A DNA stretch of 64,000 bases from Cyathus striatus (GCA_025738555.1 JAOVFP010000006.1:2294001-2358000); one strand, 5' to 3'. Positions 47,830 through 60,633 are shown, counted from the stretch's first letter. Translations and numbers: made by a program. The notes: generated from the sequence alone by a model not told the origin.

Positions 47830-48354
47830 ATGCAGTTCACCAACGCTTTCCTCGCTACTTCCTTCCTCGCCTTCGTTTCCACTGTCAGTGGTGCTTCTGT
47901 AAACTTCTATAATTCCAAGGACGCCACTTGTGGTGGTTCTCCCAGCTTGGAGTATAGGAACCTCGGATGCAATACCTGCATTGACCCCGCCGGCGGTTTG
48001 TAGTTTTCCCTTCGTGTGGATTGTAATCTTAAATTGAAATATATTTACGCAGATTGGTGGGGTGTCCAAGTCTTCGATATCAACAGCAACCAGCGCATCA
48101 GTGTGCATAACCAAGACAAATGTACATCTGCATCGCAGGTAGGCCAGTGGTACGGGAACACTTGCGCCAAGGCTGGAAATACAGCTCTGCGCTCCGTTTG
48201 GATCGCTTGTGCCGGCCAGAGACTGTAAGTTACATGATTCATTGCTTTTATAAGTTCATGCTCAACGATTCCTAGCGCTAATGGAACTGAGGTTGCGCAT
48301 ACTGGAGAGAACAGTGCAGACAACGACGGTGTCACGTTTGTCGCTCTTGATTAA
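47830..48354 (+). CDS. Small secreted protein, copy 2
   Basis: Exons 47830-47995, 48053-48224 and 48276-48354; introns of 57 and 51 nt with consistent phases give 138 aa. Signal peptide MQFTNAFLATSFLAFVSTVSG, then a compact Cys-containing domain: NSKDATCGGSPSLEYRNLGC, WWGVQVFDINSNQRISVHNQ, KCTSASQVGQWYGNTCAKAG, ALRSVWIACAGQRLANGTE. Six Cys in the mature protein, no membrane segment after the signal. It has a TATA box and intact splice signals. The closely similar inverted copy and at least one relic nearby show that this family duplicates locally. The role is unknown; secretion is inferred. Confidence 0.85.
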
Positions 48355-48764
48355 AGGCTCGGGTTGGAGATCGAATATCAGGATATTATGTAGCTTGCTG
48401 ATTATCATCGAAAGAGTAAGGTAGAGCATCGGGATATGAGGGTATATCTCAGCATTTACTGTAGCTAAATATGGAAGCAAGCCATATGATGTTAAGGAAT
48501 AAAGTGTCCGATTTTAACATACCACATCTTCGCTGACGACAATGCCAGCTCAGGAGAGCGATTTGCCAAGATTGATAAACACAGGCCAACAGCTATCTTC
48601 TCAATACTTCTTCTCAAGTATCGATTCTTCCATTTGTTCCTTTTTTGAGATTCGCATGTATCACCGTCTCATATTAAAGATGTCTTTCATCTTATCTTCT
48701 ATGTGAAGTCGAGATTCTGCCGCCATCGGAGTCAGGGGCTTAATTGCTGAAACAATTTACAGGG

Positions 48765-49300
48765 AGAAGCTAGTAAAGTTGCTTTACGCTTGGTCAAAGT
48801 TACTGGAGAATTTCGTTAAAATAAGAAATCTTGGAACAGAGTTGAATGTAAATGTACGGAGCGAACGAGGCGCCGGAGCAGGGGAGCAAGGGAAGGGGAA
48901 GATTCCACGAAAAGATATCCGCGTCCTGTCCGCGTTTCGAATGACTGAATCAGAGTTCCAGTGCGCAGTACGCTGAATCGGGTGTACCGTAGTGAACAAT
49001 CACTAAGTATTCGCGACAATGATGCACTAGTACACGACCATGCAAGACTAGGGACTAGGATAGATTAATTCGTGCCTTGAGCATATTTGTACGTAGGTTG
49101 GTCCTAAATTTTACAGGGCTATGGGCAGAAAGAAATTAAACACGTGAAGGCGAGGAAAAGTTAAAATAATTTCGAAGAAGGAGCAAGATCACGTACGTAC
49201 GACACCCCACTGAGCCGCCTTTCACCTTTCTGTTGTGTTGGCATTCTCTACATGCGGAGCATATAAGTCCATGAAAGGCTATCTGCGGAAATTGAGTAGA
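48765..49300 (+). repeat. Direct segment copy C
   Basis: Similar to segment B (44190 onward) in the same orientation: GAGAATTTCG, ATCTTGGAACAGA, CACGAAAAGATATCC, TGATGCACTAGT, GACTAGGGACTAGG. Then GTACGTACGACACCCCACTG, as in segment A. Confidence 0.6.
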
Positions 49301-52180
49301 GGGTCCTCTGAATGCAAAAGCTGCGACAATTGACTCTTCCGTATCAGAACCGTATGAAGGGGCTGGATGGAAGCCGGCGTTGGAGGGAATTGATTGTATG
49401 TCCTGACCGTGGGCTTCGATGTGGTTATTTTGTATTGAGTTACATGGGTCGGCTGTAACGACGATTGCAACGTGCTACATACATAGATGATGTTTGGATA
49501 CGATTGCAATCCAACTGAATGAGTTGGATATGGTTGGATGCAAACTTCGTCGTTGACGTTGAATATTGATTCGGTGATAAAATTGTTTGTATGTGTATGA
49601 CAAAAGCCCTAGCTATTGGTGAGTCAGCATAAGAATACTTACGAGGAAGATGGGCCTTTCTCCAATGTTCCATACCACTTCCGCCTCTAGATCTTCATTC
49701 TACCTCCACATAATGCCCTCTGGCCAGAATCTTACTAGAGGACTCACCTGCCTTACACCTTCCCCTGCTGGAGAGTTGACACCCACTGAACTACCCTTAG
49801 GCTACAACGACTTGTTCAATTTTGGTCCAAACCCACCATGCGCAAATCCTTCAACCTTAGCATGTCAGTGACCGTATAGGCTACGCCACCTGAAACCTGA
49901 TGCCCAATCCCCTCCGCCTGCACCGCATGCACTTCAAGTCGTACAATCACTTCCAGTGCAGCGTGGTTGTCGAAGTTGAATCTACGAATTTCATCGCGAG
50001 CCGGGAGCGAACATCAGTAAATTGGGTCTTGCAGCGACAAAGGCAAAATCACTAAACTTTCCCGAGGCACAGCGTGAAGCGTTTGATGATGAGGAGCGTG
50101 ACAATAGTTCCCGCGAGGCGGAACGTTGGAACAACAAAAGTTGTTGGCGAGGAGAGGAAGACAGCGATAGAAGGCAAGCTCAGTAGAGGTCCCCGAGTTT
50201 AGATTTTGCTGCTTCCGAGGGAGGAGTGGTGTTCGGTTTGGTGTGATCCCGGTGGAGGGCATCGAATGTTTCTGCTCTTCTACTTCTCGGTATGTTCTCT
50301 GTTTCCTTTCTCCCTCCGTCCTCTCCTACCCATCTTATTCGTTTCTTCCCTCTCGCAGAGCGGTAGATTAAGACGCACCATCAACTCGTTAAACACTATC
50401 AGTTATCAGATATACTTCGGTTGAGGGACGTGCGATCCCACCTGAGCTCATGCTGAAGCACAGTCCAGCAGAAGAAGAATGTCACGTTTTCGAGACGTGG
50501 GTTCGGTTGAATTCCAGAGGTGGGGGCTGCTGCTGCTGCTGCTGCTATCGCTCCGATTGTTTCTAGGACGTCTAGTGCACCGTTTCTCCTCCTGGGGTCT
50601 CGGGGTCTCAACAGAATGGCCCCACCTTCTACTCCCCGACCACCGTCAGACAAACTTCCGGCGAAGGTGACTTCTTTGAATCCTGGTCAATCCTTCAACT
50701 ACGGTATCCTAGCGCGCGTATCCGCGCTATTCACAATCATCTACTCTTCGTCAACTACCTCCACTATCAGCTGTACGATAGCTCCAGCGCAGCTCAGTCG
50801 TTAAGGTTACGATCGACCAGTTCTACTGTGAGCTTTGAAGGTGCCGGGGGAGCGAACGATTTCGTTCCCGGAAAGGCTGGTTTGACGGAATGGGTTTCAT
50901 TATCATATATGTCCGTGTTACTAGGGCCGTTTTCTTACGGTGTTGCCGCGGTTTTCATGAACAAGCCACAAAACGATGCCTAGGCGGTGGACGAACTTCA
51001 ATTTGCACCATGAAGGATCAGCGAAGGGAGGAGCAGAGAGCATGCATGCGATGTTTCGATGACCTAGTGCGGTGCGATTCCAGAGGCAGGGGCTGCCGCT
51101 GCTATTGCTCCGAGTGTTTCTACGTTTTCTAGTGCACCTCAGTATACCTCCCTTCTCCTCTTCTGCGCTTACCTCCTACCATCCTTCACTCTCTCTCATT
51201 GTATAATACAGTAGCAGGCAACACACCAACGCGGAGTCTACATCGTGACCTACTTCGAATCTTAGCCGTTGAGTATCGACCGTCAAAGCTCACGACTTTC
51301 TCCTTTCTTCTGCTGACGACCGCCCATGTTCGATTCTGCTGCAAACTAGGCGTCATATTATGTATAGCAAACAGCTCTAAGCTCCTGCTGATTTCGCACA
51401 ACTCAGATGGTAGCTCTAGGTTTCCAACAAGAAATAGCTGATAGTACGTGGAGTTTTGCCATTCCGTATATTATGCAGACTAGAAGTCTCGGTTCGATCT
51501 GACTTTCGACAGCGTTCTCGGTCCGATACGGTGGTGTCGCGTCTCGTGCCTGCCGATTTTCTACTTTCTGTCCCTGACTCTCTATGTTTCGCCGAGTCTC
51601 GCTGCGCCCATGTTGTCCTCATTGCTATCTGTGCTTCCTTATTCTCGCTGTCTGGTCGCTCCCCGTGCAAGCATCTCTTCCACACTCGATTTCCACGGGA
51701 TTTGTTGAGTATCCGTATATTGGCCATGCTGCTATTCCGAGTCGCAGCCACTTTTACTGCTATTTCCGCCTTGACGCACTGGTCCCTAGCGGTGGACTCA
51801 CGTAGTCTATTTGTATCATCCGTCATCCGTCACTGTGTAGCTGCCTTATCATCTCCATTTGTTAAGGTGCTACGAGGCATTGTATAAAACTTATTACGGA
51901 GTTGTACTACAGGATACGATTAATCACATATCCTTTACCATTGTTAACTCTAGTTGACGTGCATATACGCTGCAAAGTCTGATCACGAGCTACACAGGGA
52001 CCACCATCAGCATCCACCCCGACTTGGAAGGAAACTGTAGCCGGGCGCATACATTGCACACTCTAAGGCTGTGGGTATTATTTTACTCCCTTGACGCCAA
52101 TCATATGATGCAGAGGATTCTATATATTAACGACCAGTGAGTACAACAGCACCCTTTCCTAGACCCCCACTTAGATCAAT
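49301..52180. other. Gene-poor region with a duplicated Ala-codon-rich block
   Basis: Open frames overlap on both strands without clear motifs or splice continuity, so no gene is called. A GCT-rich block followed by ATCGCTCCGATTGTTTCT at 50510-50585 recurs as GCTATTGCTCCGAGTGTTTC at 51077-51138, both followed by CTAGTGCACC, about 563 nt apart. This suggests remnants of a duplicated Ala-rich coding sequence. Confidence 0.45.
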
Positions 52181-55100
52181 ATGTCCTACTTCGAAAATGC
52201 ATCTCATTTCTCTATACGTGAAGCACATTTTATGAACCACACAGGTACGTAAACTTTATATCCGCTGATAGTTATAGTCGTCGGTACTCAGTGCTGTTGA
52301 TTTGTGATAAAGGAGTGCCAGGTATATCATCGAAGATAGACATTGAAGTATATAAGCACTAAGTTACACTTCATTTATGACTAGTACTGCAATACCTTCA
52401 TCAGTTTGTGGCCTGCGGCGCTTCACATGATTCAAAGGACCAATACGAAGCACCAAAGTGCGATCCGGAAACGCGAACACAGCTTCTCAGTGACATACTT
52501 GAATGGATCAAAGTTCCTGATAAAGAAACTGGTATCACGTTTATGTATGGGCCCGCAGGCGCTGGGAAGTCTTGCATAGCGCGGTCTGTATGTGAACAAG
52601 CCGCCTCAGAAGGGCTGTTAGGGGCCAGTTTCTTTTTTTGGAGAGGATCGTCAAATCGAAATAATGAAAGCCGGTTTATCACCACCCTGGCATATCAGCT
52701 TGCAGAAGGTAATAAACCCTAAGGCCGGCTGTCACCGGCAAAGCCCACTACCACTTTACATCTATTTATTTCTATACTCACATCATAACTCAATGGCATG
52801 CCTTACCCTACCATATGTGTTTCAAAAGCTTAGCATAGTGCAAGATTGCAGCTTGTTGGTTACCTCGGAGAGTATAACTGTAACTGCTCTATAACAAAAA
52901 GAATACTACAGTCACTTAAGATATTGAGTAAACATTTCCAAAAGGTAGGAAATGGAATTTGGAAACCTAAGCAACATCACACAACTCTTGAACAGAAAGT
53001 GAGCACTGCATAAAGCAGTCAAGTAATAGAGAATTAAGCTTGTGAACAGTTACTAGTTACTAGTCAGATAGCATTCCATAGTACTGCGACACAAACCCAA
53101 CATAAACCAACACTATGCAAAACAAAATATTCACCAGACAAAACATGAACCAAAAAACATGCTGGGATGATATTACAGCATTGTGCACAACAGCAGGCAT
53201 CTTCAAAACGAAAGGGGATGGAAAGCAAGAGAAAGAGACAGAGAGATGGCAAAGGAGACAATTGAACAGATTATAGAGATTAAATGAGGGACCAAATATA
53301 TATTTGAGCTGGGAGGACAAAGTTGTAGACAAGGGTGACAAGTTACATGGTACATCTGAGAAAGACCGCTTTGTCATGAAAATCTAGTTTACCATACAAT
53401 GGATTGAAGTGCATCGTAAGGCCTTAAGGCACCTCCCGCCATACAAGGCATATTGTTGAACACGGATCCTTAAACATTATTGACAGGCTTGAAAGAGAGC
53501 CTTATTATGCAATGTAGAAAATGATGGCCATATAATATATTGACACCACTAAATGGTTTGTAAGGTAGTGTAAGGATGTCCGAATAAGTACAGAATCCCG
53601 ATTCTACATTATTTAATTTGATCAGTGAACTGGCATAAAGAAACGACAGAAAATATTCAATTCTATTTCAATGATTGATACAAATACAACGTAATATACT
53701 AAGTAAGGCTGCTAGTAACTAAACTTGAACTGTTAGCGCATTCACTGCATGTTATGAATCACCTACCATGATTTACTTACCTTTATTTAATTTTACTTAC
53801 AAGTAATTACTCTACTCAGCCAAGTCTTGATGCAACGACAGCGAAAAATTTGTCGCCCTTTTATGCATCTCGGGCAGGTGCCTTAGTCAGCTTGGAACCG
53901 GATCTTGCAGTCTGAGAAAATATGTTACATAGAAGTTCCGAGGCCAACTGAATTCTTTATCCGGGCTAATCTAGGCTGGGCCTTTGTTGGTCTACACCCT
54001 TATCATCTGTCCCCGCTGAGCGCTGACCCCTGTTCGGCAAAATGTACCTGTCACATACCACAAAGCGTACCACCCAAGTGTAAGTGCTTACTACATAGTA
54101 GCATTGTGACCCTCCATTTTTAATAGCATACTTACCTGGTTAACGATGGAGTAGTAGATAAGTTATTATACAACAGCCACAGCAAATGAAGTAGATGAGC
54201 TGGACAATGATTCCTCATAATGCGAAGTCTTACAGTAACTAAGTAATATTGCCTTGATATTGAAAGCGAGTGATAATATTATAGAAGTCTCAAGATGAAT
54301 TGCATTACACCCGGCTATCACTAAAGGTCCACAATATCAGCCCGCATCTTAAAGTACCTTGTAGTTGTATCGTAATTTCTTCTCTGGAGCCTTGCAATTG
54401 TCTTAATACACATTGAAATGAGAATAAAGGATTAATGTCTTGCAAGATGTTTTCGGTTTTCATGACATTATCGCTCTGAATCTGGGAGCCTGTCAAAGAT
54501 TCTTGAGTAATACTATCATCAATCAGTAGTTCATGTTGGGCAAATTTCATCTACACTCTCGTACTTTTCTAACCTCAAAATTTTACCTCTGTTATCTAGT
54601 AGTAGTATTACACTTGAATATCACTTTTATTATGAAAATCTATCCACTAACAGTCATAAATGCAACAACATGAAGTACTGATCAACCTGAACTACTGATT
54701 GCCAATAGTAGGTGACATCTGTTGCTCCTTGTTCAAGGATGACCCTGAAAAAGTATATCATGAAGTTGAACTAAGTTAAACGAGTTTGTAGTCCCCTGTT
54801 AAATCTTGTTTATAGATCTGTACTAAATGCGGAAACAGATTGTTCCGAAACAGGGTCATTCCATGCCAGCTCAGAAGTGTGCTAACTAGTTGAACCAGCA
54901 TTAAGTAGTTGAGCATTTGCCTTACAGTTACATCCTAAATGACCGTATTCATGTATAGTAAGTAATTACATATATAGTACACTGTGGGAGAGATATTGTG
55001 TCACTTCTTGGTTTGCTCATGCAGACTTATAGTTATTGAAATGATAAACATGTTACATACTTACAGTAACAACTTGCAACAAAAGAGTAAGTACTTTATC

Positions 55101-58100
55101 ATATATTGATTCTAATTTAAATCCAAGCAGCAATAAGTTCATGATATATATAAGACAAATATTAATATGGGAACATCAGTGTTACAACCGGTTTACTGAA
55201 CATGGAATAATCTCTGGCGCAGTAATTATTAACTGCTACGCCAAATCCAATCAGATTTTTCATGTACAAATCAAAAAATATCGCACGCACGTACTTGTCA
55301 GTGGGTAGGAGGAGCCATAATAAGGCACCCATGAACACCACACATATATCAAATTCATATTGTGTTAGACATACAACGAGACCTTAATAGAGATTTGACA
55401 TACAAAAAAAAAAAGAAACATGTCAATAAATGATTTAAAAGTGAGTGTGAGTGTGAGTGTTTCTTTTTACAGAATAAATGGTGAGTGATAAGTAAACAAG
55501 AAGTGAGGTGGATCAGAAAATGGATAGTAGAGGTATGTATAGAATATAGACAGTTTCGGCTGCATGGAATATTTCACATAACTTCATGCTTGGTATAGAT
55601 ACATTTAAGTATATGTTAAAATAATTCCTTTAGCCTAGTAGATTGATACTACTAGGTAGTAATACAGCACGGGCACTTGTGTGGTATAAGTAGTAGTGAA
55701 GTTATAATATTATTATTGGCAATCAGTGACCGCAATGCTAGTTAAATACATACATGAAATAAATCAGTATGTACTATTATTACCTTTATAACTGCCATGT
55801 AGAATCCCCCAAAATAATCATCGAAATTATGCCCAGGACGCTGAATATTGTGGCGCATTCAGCTCTGTGAACTAGGTCATCTGCACGTGGGAAGATCCAA
55901 GCGAGATTTAACAGGGGACTCATCACTAACGTTCCAACTCACTTGAACAACGAAGACAAATGCTTAGCCGAATTTTTATTACCACCACCCAATAAGGAAA
56001 TAAAGCATACGTCATCGCTTTTTTTTGAGTTTGCCTGCCAACCCTCCATTTCGTCCCCCTAGACCCAACTACCTAAAGGTAGTGGGAATAAGGAACTTAA
56101 ACAATATATCCTGACCGAGTTGGAAGACAATCCACGGATTGTCGATATGCCCCTGGAGACTCAATTCCGAAAGCTCATATTCGAGCCATGCAGCAAGGTA
56201 CCCCGCGAACGGCTCCTTATCAGAGCTATTATCATCGATGGGCTGGACGAGTGCATTGGAGAGGTGATGCAAATTACAATCTTGCGATTGCTAGCGAAAG
56301 CTGTACGATACGAAGGATTTCCCTTTGGTATCTTCATTACGAGTCACCCCGAACTTCACATGAAAGAAGTATTGGATACCAAGGAAATAATTTTTGCTAC
56401 AAATCTTATCTCCTTGGACCGCATTCCAGGAGCCTCACAGGATATTCGGACAATCTTTCAGAGCGGTTTTATCCGCATTCAGAATAATCCCAGATTTAAA
56501 AAGGCACTTAAATCTGTTCCGCGACCTTGGCCGTCTGTTGATAATATCGAAAAACTGGTCCAACGATCTTCTGGTCAATTTATATACCCCGCAACGGTTC
56601 TGAAATTTGTATCCAGTCCCGATCACAATCCTGCGTCTCAGCTCGAGATTGTCCTTGGCATTCGAAACAGTGGCAATTCTTCTCCTCTTGCAGACCTTGA
56701 TCTTCTCTATCAAGAAATCATGTCCAGAGTGAAGGATCCTCAAAGAACCATGAATGTGCTACGTTACGTACTTGCTATACAAGACCTTGGCCGTAAGGGA
56801 CGATCACATCGCCACCTACACTTTCCGACAGACATTACAAAGGCTGTTCTTCATAACCAAAACAGGCTGCTTATTGTTAATCAGTTGCTGGAGCTCCAAG
56901 ATGGGGAGGCATATCTTGCACTGAATCAGCTTCATTCTCCGATATCACTCAATGTGGGATCTGAGTCTACTAGGCGGCATTTGGAAATAAAACTTTATCA
57001 CAAATCTTTCTATGACTTCTTAATTAAAAAAGCACGGTCAGACACTTTCTACGTGAATCTTAGAGCAGCTCACTTTGATGTAGTTCGTTCCTGTTTGAAA
57101 TTTATGGATCATCCAAATTATTGTACAGATGAGCAACACAGTAGGTGTCCCATATTTTACATCTAATGTTATGCAGTGTTTCTAAATTCTTACAGTTACT
57201 TGGCTTTATGCTAGTTTTCAATGGCATTTACATGTCAGAAAGTTATCCTGGAAGACTCAGATCTGCTTGCAGGATTTTGAATCTGCCTTAAAAAGATTCT
57301 TTTTTGGGTCCATAGATCATTTAAATCCCTCGAATCTCAACAGGGCCCTTGAAGTTCTTGGACTACTTAACAATAAACCTGATTTTACAGCAATTGCTGC
57401 CACTGGTGATGTTCAATATTACAGTTCACTGTCCGTAGAAGGCCTTTACAAATTTGTGAATGATGTATATGAAGCATTAAACTATATTTCTGTATGCCGC
57501 TATATATTGCAAACTGGATTAGTACTAACTACATGTTTATCAACACTGCAGTCTGCATCAAAAATGAATGATTATGCCTCCTTCAGATCTTCATATCTAT
57601 TTCCTATTTGGCTTAGGTTCTTCCAGACATACAAAAATGACTCGTTGACAAGACGGCTTCTCTTACTATGCAATATCACGTATCCTAAATCAAAGATGTC
57701 AGCAACCCACAAGCTCAGATTGTTACAGGAATTGGGTCTGATGTCTTCAGATGGAATGGCTGATGAAATTTCAATTCTATCAGATTTCGCGAATATAATT
57801 CATCTGAAACTTAGTGATCCCGCTACTGCTGTTGTGAGTGAGTTTCTCACTAGCAGTAAGCATTCAGGCCCCTTTCACTGTACGCCAGATGACTATGCAA
57901 ATATGTTTAGTATTGTTATTTCCTCCGGGGTGTGGCATGAACACATTGATGAATTTAGCCTTCATTGGAGTTCTATAACTAGAAAAATCGAACCAAAAGT
58001 ACCTGCCACTGCCGAACTGCTGGCAGGCCTTACGTCTGCAGCTTCAGATTTTCATGACGACGTCGAACTCAATGAAAGACTTAACCACACCATAAAATTG

Positions 58101-58284
58101 CAAATAATGGTAAATTATCTTCCAGTCAGTATCCGTTTACTATCCTAGTAATCCAAAACAGAGTTATCTCATTCTAATATTCTTATAGAGTTTGTCGGGG
58201 CCAACAGACGATGTCATTGCAACATGGAAACGGGCATTTGGCAGAGCAAAGAGTTCATACCCAGGGAATTTTGAGCATACTTAG
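52181..58284 (+). CDS. NACHT-type NTPase (fungal NLR-like)
   Basis: Exons 52181-52244, 52313-52347, 52405-52708, 56079-57140, 57196-58109 and 58189-58284 join in phase to 824 aa. The N-terminus MSYFENASHFSIREAHFMNH is the short segment common before NACHT in mushroom proteins. Walker A GPAGAGKS is at residues 82-89 and Walker B IIIDGLDEC at about 185-193. ASFFFWR and FITTLAYQLA between them and the STAND-like helical part (NIEKLVQRSSGQFIYPATVL) after them fit nephrocystin-3/NACHT ATPases. Intact motifs imply nucleotide-dependent oligomerisation. No ankyrin, WD40 or TPR repeats and no known effector domain follow; the C-terminal ~350 residues are helical and unassigned. Intron 3 is 3370 nt. 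A TPR-CHAT protease gene lies 2.3 kb downstream on the same strand. Role in non-self recognition or cell death is inferred from family. Confidence 0.88.
52709..56078 (+). other. 3.4-kb intron 3 of the NACHT gene, probably transposon-derived
   Basis: Donor GTAATA after GCA GAA G and acceptor CTAAAG before GTAGTGGG restore one frame (LAEG then SGNKELKQY), so the 3370 nt is intronic. The content is AT-rich, CpG-poor and non-coding, unlike the flanking exons. AAGGCACCTCCCG (53426) and CGGGCAGGTGCCTTAG (53871) could be terminal inverted repeats of a ~460-bp non-autonomous element. A GAGTGT microsatellite lies near 55440-55460. Confidence 0.6.
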
Positions 58285-60633
58285 ATGGTAGGTTATACTC
58301 CTGTACACCGACAGCATGTCAAATCACCCAAAAACCTTTCAAAAATTACCATCTGTATTAGACCGTTGTTATTCATTAATCGGAGATACAATCTTCAAGA
58401 AAAGTCACTTAGTTATACTTTTTTAATGATAGCACAGCAAATCAATAGCAAATGCCCTCCGAGACTCTTAACCGCGTACGTTCAGTTCCAGGTTGGTTTC
58501 AGAGGCGGGCTGCGGGACTGTGAATTACTCTTGGTTAGTATTATATCATAGGTAAATCAAAGTTAAATAAAAAATATTGCTCCTAAATAGCTTTGGAAGT
58601 CTCAGTTTCTGAGTGATCGATCATGAGCTTGAACCTAGAGGAATGGTGACTAGCAGACTCTTGGCAAACTCTTGGGCGACTTGCCACGACTAGGTAGCGC
58701 ATCTCACCGACCAACATCAAAAGAAAAGATAGACTCACTTATTGGCTGAATGCCCGCAATGTGCCCCGACAACCCTTACAGATACAATTCCATCACGCGA
58801 GAATCGAATCGTTGTTGTGTAGAAGCTCCTCTATCTATAAGAAGACGGTTTCATTGTCATTGTAAACAGGAAATTTCGTTCGTTCGTTGACCCATCTGGT
58901 ACGTTGACGTATTTACACCAAGGAGAAAGATAGTATGCAGAGAAAATCAAGAGAAAATAATAGAAGGAAGAATTGGGAAGATTTGGTCATGTCGTTGCAG
59001 AGGATGCGGCCCAGTCGGAAAAATGAGGCGGGCCGGAACCGGTTCTCACGCCGCTGCGCGTTGGTTCATCATCGTCAACCACTACCGCCACCACTTGACC
59101 ACCACCACATCACCACAACGACCACTCATTTACCTCGCTTACAGTTACGCGTACGTCTTTCTCTATTTATGAAACCGATATTTTCTATGTACTGCATGGC
59201 ATACGGCATTAGCCAAGAAAATGAATCTCGAAGGGGCTCAGCGATATAAGTGATATCTGCCATGTACATGAAGGTCAACAAAGGGAAGGAGAGAGACTAA
59301 GGCAGAAGGATCGGAGAAGAACGAAATGAGACAGGGAATATTGTTGCAGGTCAACTGAACCCGCTCTCATGAGACTCTGGCACAGTGAAGATGTGGTACA
59401 TTATGATCAGATTCTTTAGTTCTTAACGTCCTATGACTTGCCCCGTTATGTAGCTACAGTATATGTCGAGCTATTCGCTCATATACCGCGATGTTCTACC
59501 CAACCCTTTCAAGGTACTTAGCAAGCTCTCGGACATTTTTTCTCGGCCATTTTATCCCTCGAGGTGAATTGATTTGCTGTCTTCATCTGGAACTAGGAGC
59601 GTTCCAACAGGAGGTGATTGGCGTTCCAGAGTACAATACCCTTACATGAAGTACACTTTCTATGAGCTCTCGCCCTGTTCTTTACGTTGTACTTTTGATT
59701 AACTATGCGCATTTTATTAGCATTTTGTAATACAAAAAATGAAGATATCCAACGTTGAACGTACTACTCCAACGGTTTTACAAGAAACATCTTGGCTTAA
59801 AAATTAAACTTACTCAGAGTCACATTTTCAGTGTAGCTAAACGACTAGAATCCATCAAATTCTCATAACAGAATTGTCGCTTGAAGTAGTATATTGAACC
59901 TCTCAAGGGCTGGCGGCTGACTTAAAACCTAAAAACATTTACCAGGTTATGGATTCGATTCTGCATTGAGTCCTACAACGCCAGCGCTTCTACATGTACG
60001 GGTTTCACGTATGCCACTTTTTCAAGCCAAAATCAATATTAATCGTACGAACACTGTAGGTAATAATACTAAACACATTCTAGTCGCTCAAGTCGAACTT
60101 AAATGTAAGCCTGAAACCTCTCGTGCTTCTATTGTCGATGGGTACTACAAGCATGGCTGTGATAGTTTGGTCATAACACAAAGATCGACAAGCTTGTTTC
60201 ACTCCGGATGGCAATCCTATCGAGTCTAGTCAGATGATTTCAAGATAGTACAAGTGCCTCAGACATCTATCGCCGACATGATAAATGTAGAAGCCAACGT
60301 AAGTACTATAACCGCATTCGCACACTGTCACCTTCGATCTCCTTATCGCCACCTCAAGGCGTCAGTTTTCACAGCGTTCATTTTCGTCCTTCATCGATTA
60401 TACATTCATAAGAGCGCTAATGCATTCTATTTTTATGTGCTACGTTAAGCTATGCAAGGTGTCTATTTCGAGTCATAAGCTTAAAATATCGAAAGCTGTG
60501 CTACGTACTGTGAGTATATATTGAACAGTGCTGAGCGGAGACAATTTTCCTGCCAACAGTCCATATTCTGTCACTGACAAGAGAAAAAACGATTTATCAA
60601 ATATTTACGCATCTGGAAATAATCTATCTCGAA
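58285..60633. other. Intergenic between NACHT and TPR-CHAT genes
   Basis: No coding gene supported. Contains a CCACCA-rich stretch (59080-59130), a relic of the secreted protein 3' flank (59451-59536) and presumably the promoter of the TPR-CHAT gene. Confidence 0.45.
59451..59536 (+). repeat. Relic of the small secreted protein 3' flank
   Basis: TAGCTACAGT..CGCTCATAT.CCGCGATGTTCTACC..TTAGCAAGCTCTCGGACAT matches, block by block, the DNA just downstream of copy 1 (about 42250-42335). The coding part is not found beside it. Confidence 0.6.

Larger units (their letters stand above)
46880..48510 (+). repeat. Right arm of inverted duplication
   Basis: Inverted partner of 42200-43720. Similarity fades on the left near 46880 and on the right near 48510. 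Confidence 0.8.

Noticed and set aside
51456..51887. 143-codon open frame overlapping a 136-codon frame on the opposite strand
   Set aside because: Both open frames lack motifs and are antisense shadows of each other; no basis to choose either as a gene.
53060..53377. 105-codon hydrophobic minus-strand frame inside the NACHT intron
   Set aside because: AT-rich DNA yields hydrophobic frames by chance; no family recognised.
53424..53886. Possible MITE with AAGGCACCTCCCG-type inverted ends inside the NACHT intron
   Set aside because: Ends match imperfectly over about 15 nt and no convincing target duplication is seen; noted only within the intron entry.
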